A stretch of DNA of 64,000 bases. Origin: Emiliania huxleyi CCMP1516 (taxonomy: Eukaryota > Haptophyta > Isochrysidales > Noelaerhabdaceae). This document shows, piece by piece, positions 42,507 to 50,687 of this stretch (its first letter is position 1; each line of letters opens with the position of its first letter). Under the pieces are notes generated by a model, which did no database searches, had not been told where the DNA came from, and was given only the letters and a program-made list of their open reading frames with translations. A program made the position numbers and the translations under genes. The DNA lies in assembly GCF_000372725.1 (NCBI RefSeq), contig NW_005201392.1, forward strand, positions 189,886-253,885. Direction: 5' to 3'.

Positions 42507-44933
42507 TCAGCCCTTCTTGCGGAAGCTGCCCTTGCTCTTTCGCTTGTGGAAGGCAACCGGCGCGGCGGCGGCGGCCGCTTCCTCCGCCTCGCCCTGCAGC
42601 GCGGCTTCGCGGATGACGTCGGGCACCTGCGGAGGCCCAACAAGCGCCGAGAGTGAGGGGGCGGTGTCGAAGGCGGGCGGTGTCCGGTCGGGCGGCCGCG
42701 CGCCGCATACTTTGCCCGGACCTGGTCGACGATGTCTTGCCGGTCGTCCTACAGTCACGACCTCTCCTCCTCCGTCCCCGCCGGCCCCTCTTATCTCAGC
42801 GGGGGGGGGGGGGGGGGGGGGGGGGGCACTCCTTTTTTTTTTCGGGCCCCCCCCCAAAACCCCAAGGGGGGGGGGGGCCTTTTTTCCCCCCCCCCCCAAA
42901 TGGGGGGGTTGGGGAAGGTTCCACCCCCCCCCAGGGCCCTTCGGGGGGGGGAAAGAAGGGTTTTGAGGGGTGGTGGGGAAAGAAAGGGGGAAAAAGGCCC
43001 CCCAGGGGAAAAAAAAAAGGGGGGAACCCCCTCCCGGGTCCCCCCCCCTTCTAACCCCCTTTCCCCCAAATGAAATTTTTCCCAATCCGCGGGCCCCAAA
43101 ACCTTTGGAAGGATTTGTGGCCCCCCCCCCCCCCCCCTAAAGGGGCCCAGGGCCGGGCTTTTTTAAAAAAACCTCCCCAAAAACACTGCCCCCCCCCCNN
43201 NNNNNNNNNNNNNNNNNNNNNNNNNNNNNNNNNNNNNNNNNNNNNNNNNNNNNNNNNNNNNNNNNNNNNNNNNNNNNNNNNNNNNNNNNNNNNNNNNNGC
43301 CCCGCATCAATGGGTCGCCAGGAGCGGGCGGGCCTTCCTTCGTAGAGCTGCGGTGAACCGCTCCGAGGGAGCTCCCCCCAGCCTACCATGGAAGGGCAGT
43401 GGGCACACCTTTCCAGGACCTGTAGGAGCGAGGGTCAAGACCGCCCGGAAGCTTGGCGCCCGAAGAGATTCAAAGATCTGGTTGCGGAGTAGCTTCCGAT
43501 CCCAAAGGCCGCGTCGCGGAAGCCGCCTACGCCCGAGGCGCCGTACCCGCACTGCTGTCGTCATTACTCAGCGCGCTCGACGAGGCGGCGACGGTGAGGG
43601 GCTGAGAGGGGGCAGCGAGGGGTGAGAGAAGACGGGCGGAGCCACATCCCGGCTCCGCCCTCCTCCTAGCCCCCTCTCGCCCAATCGCAATCTCTCCCAG
43701 TCCGCGCGCACCGAACCCTGTCGACGGATCTGCAGCCTCCTCGCCCTCCGCCTCAGCGGCGCCAGCGCCGGCCTCCTGTAGCAGAGCCTGCACGAGAGCA
43801 CTGCCGCCCGCCGCTCCGCCGCTCATGGCCTCGCCGCTCGATGCGCCGCCGCCACTGTCAACGCCGCCACCTCCGCCGCCGCCACCGCCGCCGCCGCCGC
43901 TGCTGCCGCCGCCGCCGCCGGCACTAGCACCGGCACCGGTGTCAGGCAAGCGGGCGGCGCGGGAAGGCCCCAGCGCCGCGCCTTCGCCGAAGAAGTCATA
44001 CTCGGCCTCCTCCGCCGCCGCGCCCGCCGCCGACGCCGCGCCCGCCGCCGCTGCTGCGTGGGCCTGCCCCGCCGCTTCGTTGGCCAGCCCCGCCGCTTGC
44101 GCATCGGTCGAGCCCTCGCTCCAGCCGGCAGGCGCCTACCCACAGCACACGAGGCACCTCGCGAAGCGGTAGCCCCACGCCTCGACCCTCCCCGTGCGGC
44201 GGGCGCGCCTCCCATTGCGTCGTCTGGCTCGCCGCGTGGTAGTAGTACGGCACGCCCTCGGGCGAGTAGCCGCACTGCCAGCCGGGAGCGCCGCCGCCGC
44301 CGCCAGAGCTTGCGGCGGCGGCGGCTGGGTTCTCCCACTGCGTGGCGCCCGTCTCCTCGTGCACGTAGTAGAAGCTGTCGGGGAAGGGGGAACGGGGGGT
44401 GGGGGGTTGCATGTGCATGTGCATGTGCATGTGCATGTGCATGTGCATGTGTCTCTTGCTCGGTCGAGTCACCGGCCGTCTGGGTTGGCCTTGACCCTCC
44501 AGCCGTCGGGCGGAGGCAGTGCTTTCCCGCCGGCCGCGCCGCCGGCCGCGCTGCCAAACGCGGCACCGCCCAGCTGCTGCTGCTTCGCCGAAGCGAGCCG
44601 CGCTTCCAACTCGGCGAGCCGCGCAGCCCGGTCCGCCGGCCCGCCGCCCACCGCTGCGACCGCACCACCGCCGCCGGAGCGAGGGCCAGGGCCCGCGTCT
44701 TTCATGTACTGGCGCATCGCGTCGCGCTCGATCTTTTGCAGCTCGCGGCTCACCTCCTGCTCCTCGTGCCGCCGCTCGCGCCCGCGCTTGCGCATGTCCT
44801 TCATGAAGAGCTCGACGATCTCCTTGTGCTTGCGCCCATTCTCATGGAAGGCGATGGACGGCTTGGAGCCGTTGATGAAGATCTTGCAGTACTCGCACCA
44901 GTGGCGGGCCTGAGAGACCCAGTACTCCGTCAT
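42507..44933 (-). CDS. WBP4: WBP4/FBP21-like spliceosomal protein, interrupted by an assembly gap
   Basis: Exon 1, 44933-44473, starts MTEYWVSQARHWCEYCKIFI and carries a U1-type (matrin-like) zinc finger (C-x2-C...H-x5-H: WCEYC, AFHENGRKH), a Glu/Lys helix and the start of a WW domain (PPPDGWRVKANPDGR). Exon 2, from 44374, completes WW1 (FYYVHEETGATQWENP) and has WW2 (GWQCGYSPEGVPYYYHAAS then TTQWEARPP). A further Ala/Gly-rich block (44110-43680) contains EEAEYDFFGEG. The last exon (about 42700-42507) ends VAFHKRKSKGSFRKKG, like the WBP4 C-terminus. WBP4 acts in the spliceosome, where its WW domains bind Pro-rich partners. The exon order between 43680 and 42700 cannot be read because of the gap and low-quality sequence. 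Confidence 0.75.
42800..43298. other. low-quality contig end and 100-N assembly gap
   Basis: From about 42800 the sequence becomes strings of G and C homopolymers, as in the failing end of a read. 42950-43198 is a degraded copy of 43585-43815, recognisable base group by base group. 43199-43298 is 100 N. The gap is therefore probably an unmerged overlap and not missing DNA. Confidence 0.85.
43299..43578 (-). pseudogene. fragment of a second lipase gene copy
   Basis: The reverse complement matches 34512-34780 of the lipase gene (for example GCGGCCTTTGGGATCGGAAG and AACCAGATCTTTGAATCT) with about 80-85% identity by eye plus many one-base indels in homopolymers, so no frame is intact. It stops at the gap and at about 43580 gives way to WBP4 sequence. 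It may be a real paralogue, or a poorly read, wrongly joined contig end. Confidence 0.65.
44410..44452. repeat. GCATGT hexamer repeat in WBP4 intron 1
   Basis: Seven tandem copies of GCATGT lie inside the first intron (44472-44375) of the WBP4 gene. Confidence 0.9.
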
Positions 44934-45207
44934 GTAGGTAGCCGCGCAAAAATGCCTGGGCGGGTTCGGGCTCTGGCGCCGGATCGGGACTTCGCGTGCC
45001 ATCTCGAATCAGAATCAACACGAATTCTCTCGTGAAATAACTTCCGGGGCCGCTGTTCATCCTTTGGGGTCCCTGCCGACGGCAAGACCGAAAAGGAAAG
45101 GCCGCAACACTCATGAAAAAAGAAAATCTGCACACGACTGCTTGCGGTGCTGCACCCCCCTGGCAAGCCAGCGCAGCCGGAGCCGAGCTGAGGTTGTTGT
45201 GTCGATC

Positions 45208-46139
45208 ATGGACCCCTCTCCGTACGCCGCTTTCGATGCCGACGCCAAGCCGTCCGCCCGTCCGTGGAAGATCGCGACTGCCATGTGCGGTGCCATCGCG
45301 CTTGGTCTCTCGGGCGCTGTCCTCGGTCTCGCGAACGAGCGCAAGCTGATGCAGCGCATGGGAGCGTCCACCGTGGTCGGCTCGTACATGGCAGACGCGC
45401 TAACCTCGATGTACGACTTTGAGTTTGAGGCGACGACGCTCGGCGGCGAGCGTGTGGCGCTCAAGGCCTTCAAGGGCAAGCCGCTGCTGGTGATGAACGT
45501 CGCGACGCTCTGAGGCACAACCGTGCGAGACTTCACTGCGATGAATGCGCTCGCGAGCAAGTTTGGCGATGGCTTCTCAATTCTCGCCTTCCCCTGCAAC
45601 CAGTTTGGCCACCAGACGCAGGAGGACAACTCGGAGATCCTCAGCATGCTCAAGCACGTCCGCCCGGGCGGCGGTTTCACGCCTGCGGCGCAGGTGACAA
45701 TGTTTGAGAAAGTGAATGTCAATGGCGCGACCGCCCACCCTCTGTTTGCCTGGCTCCGCTCGCAAATCCTGTTGCCGATGGACTCGATGGCGTCCGTGCA
45801 CGAGGCTGGGATGCCGGACCCACTAAAGATGGTGTCGGCACGCGCGAGCGACGGCAACAGCACCCTCGTGCTGTGGACGCCAGTCACGCGAAGCGACATC
45901 GCGTGGAACTTCGAGGCGAGCGGCCCCGCCGCCGCCTAGCGCCACGCCCCGCCGCCCCCACAGTGCCCCCTTGTTCACCTCGCGCTCCCATCCACTCGCA
46001 GAAGTTCCTCATCGATGGCGACGGCATGTGCGTCAAGCGCTACTCGCAGTTCTACCCCACGATCGACATCGCGGCCGACATCGAGAAGCTGCTCCAAGCA
46101 GACGAGGCCGAGGGCGTGGTCAAGCCGACCACGCCTTGA
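45208..46139 (+). CDS. GPX: membrane-anchored glutathione peroxidase, selenoprotein
   Basis: Exons 45208-45915 and 46002-46139 (GC-AG intron, 86 bp), 281 residues if the in-frame TGA at 45511-45513 is read as selenocysteine (residue 102). The TGA sits exactly at the catalytic position: VMNVATL-U-GTTVRDF. The other active-site residues follow: Gln in FPCNQFG, and Trp and Asn in AWNFEKFLIDGDG. Residues about 20-42 (IATAMCGAIALGLSGAVLG) form a signal anchor. The second exon supplies KFLIDGDGMCVKRY and IAADIEKLLQ, completing the thioredoxin fold. A SECIS-like hairpin lies 43 nt after the stop. The enzyme reduces peroxides using thiols. The anchor suggests a membrane or lumenal location. Confidence 0.9.
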
Positions 46140-46181
46140 GATTGGCGAATAGCTCCAGCAGCCGGCATGGCAGCGCCCGTT

Positions 46182-46251
46182 TGCGACACATCATGAAGGT
46201 CGTCCGCCAAAGCACTCCGCGTGTTCGGGCGAGCCGGAACTCGTTGTCGCA
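46182..46251 (+). promoter_or_regulatory. SECIS element
   Basis: In the 3' UTR of the glutathione peroxidase gene. Helix I: TGCGACA (46182-46188) pairs perfectly with TGTCGCA (46245-46251). The non-Watson-Crick core has ATGA at 46193-46196 opposite GGAA at 46236-46239. Helix II pairs GG/CC and CGCC/GGCG around a small internal loop. The apical loop starts with AAA at 46209, 12 nt after ATGA, as in eukaryotic SECIS elements. It directs Sec insertion at the upstream TGA. Confidence 0.8.
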
Positions 46252-46343
46252 CGTGGCCGCAAGAAGGTTGCGCTTGGGTGATGTGCTGTCCGCCCCGCCC
46301 TGCCCAAAACAAGAGAGTTAAATGGGTGAAAATAATGTCGCGG

Positions 46344-46777
46344 TCTCGGGCGAGGCCGAGCGTTTTTAATCTCTCGGTCAGTGGGGGGCCGAGCCGCCTC
46401 GGGCGTCGGGGTGGCGGGCGGGCGGGCGTTTTGAAAAACAGAAAACAAGAGGGGGGCCGGGGGCCCAGGCCCCCCACTGGGAGTAGAAAATACACCCAAG
46501 GGGGCCAAGGAGGCGGCGCGGGGAAGCAGCATCAGGTGGGAGCAGGAAGGATGGCGCTTAGGGTCGGCTTTGAACAAGGATTTCCAGGTTTTAGATCAGT
46601 ATTGGTGTCGGCACACATCCCCACATGAGGTCAGCGGCGCGCAGTGGCTCTCTCGCAGGCTGATTTTGGCTGTTTTCGAGTTTGTTTTTGTTTTCAGACT
46701 AGGGGGCCCAACCCCCTCAGAGGCGGCGGGCGGGCGCCCACTGACCGAGAGATCAAAAACGCTCGGCCCGAGAGTGG
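46344..46777. repeat. element bounded by imperfect inverted repeats
   Basis: The left arm (about 46344-46386) and right arm (about 46736-46777) are reverse complements with few differences (GCCGAGCGTTTTT, ATCTCTCGGTCAGTGGG). The interior contains G-rich runs and no coding sequence. The layout fits a small non-autonomous DNA element. No clear target duplication was seen. Confidence 0.55.
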
Positions 46778-47527
46778 AGAGAGAGAAGAATGTGAATGAG
46801 AATATTTTACTATTTACAACAAAACTCTCTCTCTCTCGACACTAGGCACGGGACTGGCGCGCACTGGCACTAACACAGGTACACCACGGGAGCCGCCTAA
46901 GCGACTCCTGCGAGGACATGAGAAGGTCGACTGGGCCGACTACGGTGAGCCATACGGACCTTGCACAAAACCTTTTCCTTCTAAGCAGGGCTACACAATG
47001 ACCCTATAGTGTGGGGGTGTTCCTGGTGAGTTGTTATGAGTAGAATTAGATTAGCCAATGGTATTTTGTAGTTCATATGAAAATACCAACTTGCCTATGT
47101 GCACGTCTCCGCGGCGGCGGCCCGGCGGCGGCCCGGCGGAGCGGTCAGAGCAGCACTGCGCCGGCCGGCGATCGACTCTCGACTATAACACGGGCTCTAT
47201 TGAATGGCCTCAAGGTACTCTCTAGGGCTGCCCTATTCCGCTCGCCCGGCTACGTCGCCGGGCTTCGAAGGAAAAGGTTTCGCTCGGCACGGCGTCGGCG
47301 AGCAAACTTCGACGTTCGTCCTATAGTGGAAGCTGGACGTACGCTTGCCGGCGCGGGTGATGCAGCCCAAGGTGACGGCGACGGCGGAGGGGGCGGCGGC
47401 AGAGGAAGAGGCGACGGCGGCGGCGATGGCCGCGGGGTCGGCCCGCCCGCTTTTGCTGCTGGTGCTGTGGGATGTCGGTCATCTCTCATCTGCCACCACT
47501 CGCCAGCGACAAGGTTGCTGGGTCCAT
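46778..47527. other. non-coding stretch
   Basis: AT-richer at 46790-46850 and 47020-47080. Holds a copy of ACACAGGTACACCACGGGAG (about 46873-46892), also found at 9268-9287. No convincing gene. Confidence 0.4.
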
Positions 47528-47822
47528 GGACGCAGACTTGCTGGAGATTGAAGAGGTGCTCGGCGTGCGTTACTGTGCGATCCGAGCCAGATGACTGCGG
47601 TTGCGCTGAGGAACCCTGTCGTTGAAGACGACCAGTGCTTGGAGTACCTCGTCTCGGCAGGTCCCGACGACAGTGGCTTCCATTCTGTCGCTTGGTTTTT
47701 TCACGGCGACTTGCTGGACCATACAGGGCGGACACGGTCAAGGCAGCGATACAAGAGTACAAGGACTGGATAAGGAATTTACGGCGCTGGCGGAGGCGTG
47801 TGACGAGGCTGATGCTGAGTAG
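47528..47822 (+). pseudogene. degraded chromodomain-like fragment
   Basis: Across three frames the pieces read LEIEEVLGVRYCAIRAR, then CLEYLVSAGPDDSGFHSVAWF, then YRADTVKAAIQEYKDW and EFTALAEACDEADAE followed by a stop. Order and spacing resemble a chromodomain with its C-terminal helix, with at least two frameshifts between the pieces. Confidence 0.4.
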
Positions 47823-47991
47823 CCGCACCAGCGCTGCTCAGCGGCAGTTTGCGCCGACCAGGGGCAGGGGCAGTGGTAGACAGTGGACGTGGTGAGGCTG
47901 CTCTGCGAGCGATGACACTAGCAGGAGCATCATGAGTGTCATCGGAGTCACTTGTGTTACGATATCACCACGCCGCCACGATCGCAAGGGC

Positions 47992-48050
47992 CGCCTAAGC
48001 GCCTAAGCACCCTAAGCACCCCCCGCTTAGGCCGCTTAGGCGCTTAGGCG
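47992..48050. repeat. CGCCTAAG palindrome cluster
   Basis: A perfect 17-bp inverted repeat, CGCCTAAGCGCCTAAGC (47992-48008) and its complement at 48034-48050, with extra CCTAAGC and GCTTAGGC units in the loop. A strong cruciform or hairpin. Confidence 0.9.
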
Positions 48051-48522
48051 AGTGACGGCCACTCCCCGGGGCCTGGCGTGCCTCCGCCGTGGGCTGAGCG
48101 CCTGGGAGAGCCACTCGGCAAGTGGTGTGCGAGCGTGTAGCCTTTAGCGTGCAGTCGGCCACTGGCGCGAGACGCGCGCTAGTGAACTCGCCCAGGGAAG
48201 CCGATCTGTGCCTTATCGTTGTGCACATTTTTTACGCAAATACTCGGCCCCGCTAGCAAGTCACGAAGTTGGCAAGGGAGAGGGGGAGACGAGCAAACAT
48301 CACGAAACGGACACAAAGTCTGCGCACACTGGCCACTGTGTGCAGTCCGCAAAGCGCCAGCAGGAAACGAAAACAGCGCGTTTTCGTCACAGCGTGAGGT
48401 TACCCACAGAACCTCAGTATTTCTCGAGCAAAGTTCAAACTCTATCTCCGCACCCCGCATCGCCCAACAAACGTGTGCGCTCTCCGTCGTCGTCGCCCAC
48501 CGGAGGCGCGCCGCTCTTATCG

Positions 48523-48523
<1 letters not shown>

Positions 48524-48594
<71 letters not shown>
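48524..48594. repeat. (CA)n microsatellite
   Basis: About 35 uninterrupted CA units. Confidence 0.97.
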
Positions 48595-48595
<1 letters not shown>

Positions 48596-48725
48596 GCTCA
48601 CCCACGCGCACTGGGCCTTGCACTTTGAATGCCGTGGGGCTCCTGTCGTCAGACGTGGAGACGCGAGGGTTGCCCCCCCTTGCCCCACCACCTCGTGTGT
48701 GTGGAGAAGTTTACCTTACCTTACC

Positions 48726-49189
48726 TTACCTTACCTCGCCCTTGGCCTTGCCGCGCCGGGACGCCAAGCCCGCGTAGAAGCCACGCACTCGCAAGGAGTT
48801 GAGGACGCCAAGCGTCGCCAGCGTCGTTGTGCTCTCAACCGCCGCGGCCCAGTGGCCCCGAAGAAGTCCAAGCCGCCGCGCCCAGTCGGTGGCAGCCAAG
48901 AGGGCAGCGCACCCTGCGAGGGTTGCCAGCTTCAGCGGCTGCAGCAGCGCGGCGAGGATGTGGTCGTAGCCGAGAAACAGCATGGCGAGTTGGCGAGCAG
49001 CGCCCAGAGGGGCAAGTCAGACGACCCACGCAGCAGAAGCTGCTTGGTGGCCTGCCCCTCGAAGAGGTCGTCGGCGTAACGTCTCAACTCGCGATTGAAC
49101 TGGTCGCGGGCGCGCCAGTCGACAAGGGGCACCATCTCGACGCGGACTCTCTCGGCTACGGGACCGGCCCCAGCTTCGCGTTCGGCTGA
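48726..49189 (-). pseudogene. RHD3/SEY1-like C-terminal fragment, frameshifted
   Basis: The minus strand reads VDWRARDQFNRELRRYADDL then LPLWALLA in one frame. The other frame continues LFLGYDHILAALLQPLKLA with hydrophobic stretches to KAKGEVR and a stop at 48726. This matches the juxtamembrane and double-transmembrane region of root-hair-defective-3/Sey1 ER-shaping GTPases (…LPPPWAIVA…LGFNE…). An 8-nt tandem duplication (CTCGCCAACTCGCCAT) at about 48983-48996 explains the frame change. The GTPase domain is absent. I infer a truncated, inactive copy. Confidence 0.5.
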
Positions 49190-50104
49190 CAAGCTGCCGA
49201 GCCCAAATCACTATAAAAGGCGTGATTTAAAAAATAAAGAAGAAAATTGTGCTCTCCCGTTCCCCCGACGGCCTTTGCCTGGCATCCACACAAGGAAGCG
49301 GCCATTCACCGCACAACTGTGAACGGTGACTGTGCGTCTTGGGTCCGGAGTTGTGCGTTTATGTGAACGGTGACTCGAATGAGGAGCGAGTCGTAAGGCA
49401 AGCCAGCACTTCCTCGTCCGCTCGCGCTTGCCGCGCCGCATTGCGCCCGACTATACCGCCGCGAGCTGCACGCCTAGACCCCCGCGACGCCTATCGCTCA
49501 CGGAACCCGCCGCCCCCTCACCTCCCCCACCACGCGATGCGCCCTCGCTCGTCGCTCGAGCGGCGCGAGCGGCTGTTCCCCAAATGGCCTCGCACCGCCT
49601 GCCTACTCCCGCTCGCAGGTGCAGCCGCTGCCATTGAGGAGGGCGCGAGACGCGTCCGCTGCTGCCCATTCCCCACCCTTGTCCCGCGCGACCGCCCTCC
49701 CTCACTTCTGGCAAGAGAGCGACCCGCTCCCGCTTGCTCGCCAATCGCCGCCCGGCTCCAGTCCGAGCGCCGAGGACGCGAGAGAGCGTGCCGGCGGCCT
49801 CGTCTCGACGCTCACGCCGCGACGTGCTGCCCGTAGGCGCGGCTCTCCTCTCTCCGACTCGCTCTCTCTTCCCATTCAGCATGCACATGCTGTGCGGCGC
49901 GTTTGATTTCTTTTTATCTGTGCAGGCGAGGCTCGAGGCTGGGGGGCGGGTAGGCGGGGGGGCTGCGGGGCTGGGTGGGTGGGTGGCGGGCGGGCTCGAG
50001 ATCGCGCGACTGATCGTTTCGTGGGGAGATTCCCCGAGCGCTGGGTGGGTGGAGATTGCGACGATTGATCCAATTCTCGGAGCATTTGGAGATTCCTCGA
50101 GATA

Positions 50105-50182
50105 TTCTTATACCCCCATATACCCCATATACCCCCATATACCCCCATATACCCCATATACCCCCATATACCCCCATATACC
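50105..50182. repeat. CCCATATAC minisatellite
   Basis: About eight units of CCCCATATA/CCCCCATATA in tandem. Confidence 0.9.
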
Positions 50183-50284
50183 TTCTGGACATCTCCATAG
50201 CCGTTTTTGACCCTCTTTCACATGGTCATGATCCCGTAGGTGCTGACCTCTCCGTTCGCCGAGATGGACCCGACGGAGATTCGG

Positions 50285-50615
50285 AGATGACCATCGCAGT
50301 ACTGTTATTGCTGGGGACTGGAGACTGTGCTGAGCGGAGACTGTGCAGAGTCTCCAGTAACCAGTACAAATAGTACTGCTCTGCACAGTCTAGTAACCCA
50401 GTCATAATAGGAGTGCTCTGCACAGTCTCCAGTAACCACTAATAATAGGAGTGCTCTGCGCAGTCTCCAGTCCCCAGTCATAATAGTAGTGCTCTGCACA
50501 GTAAACCAGCAGCAGAGCTCTGCTGCACAGCCTCCAGTAACCAGTAATAATAGTACTGCTCTGCACAGTCTAGTAACCAGTCATAATAGTAGTGCTCTGC
50601 ACAGTAACCAGCAGC
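50285..50615. repeat. minisatellite with CTCTGCACAGTCTCCAGTAA units
   Basis: About seven imperfect units of 40-55 bp share TGCTCTGCACAGTC, CCAGTAACCAGT and AATAATAGTA. Pairs of units differ by the presence of CTCCAG. Confidence 0.85.
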
Positions 50616-50687
50616 AGCAGTACTATCACATGAACCCGTCTCTCTTTGGCGTGCATACCCCCGCGCGGCTGCAGGAACTCGATCAAC

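Larger units (their letters stand above)
47823..48725. other. non-coding stretch with repeats
   Basis: Besides the hairpin and microsatellite listed separately, it holds (TTACC)5 at about 48714-48738. No protein family recognised. Confidence 0.4.
49190..50687. other. 1.5 kb without a recognisable gene
   Basis: GC-rich up to 50040, then two minisatellites (listed separately). Open frames in 49339-49906 are Arg/Pro-rich and lack motifs on either strand. Confidence 0.4.

Noticed and set aside
50105-50615. CRISPR-like array
   Set aside because: Units are imperfect, vary in length and have no unique spacers. The DNA is eukaryotic, so this is a minisatellite.
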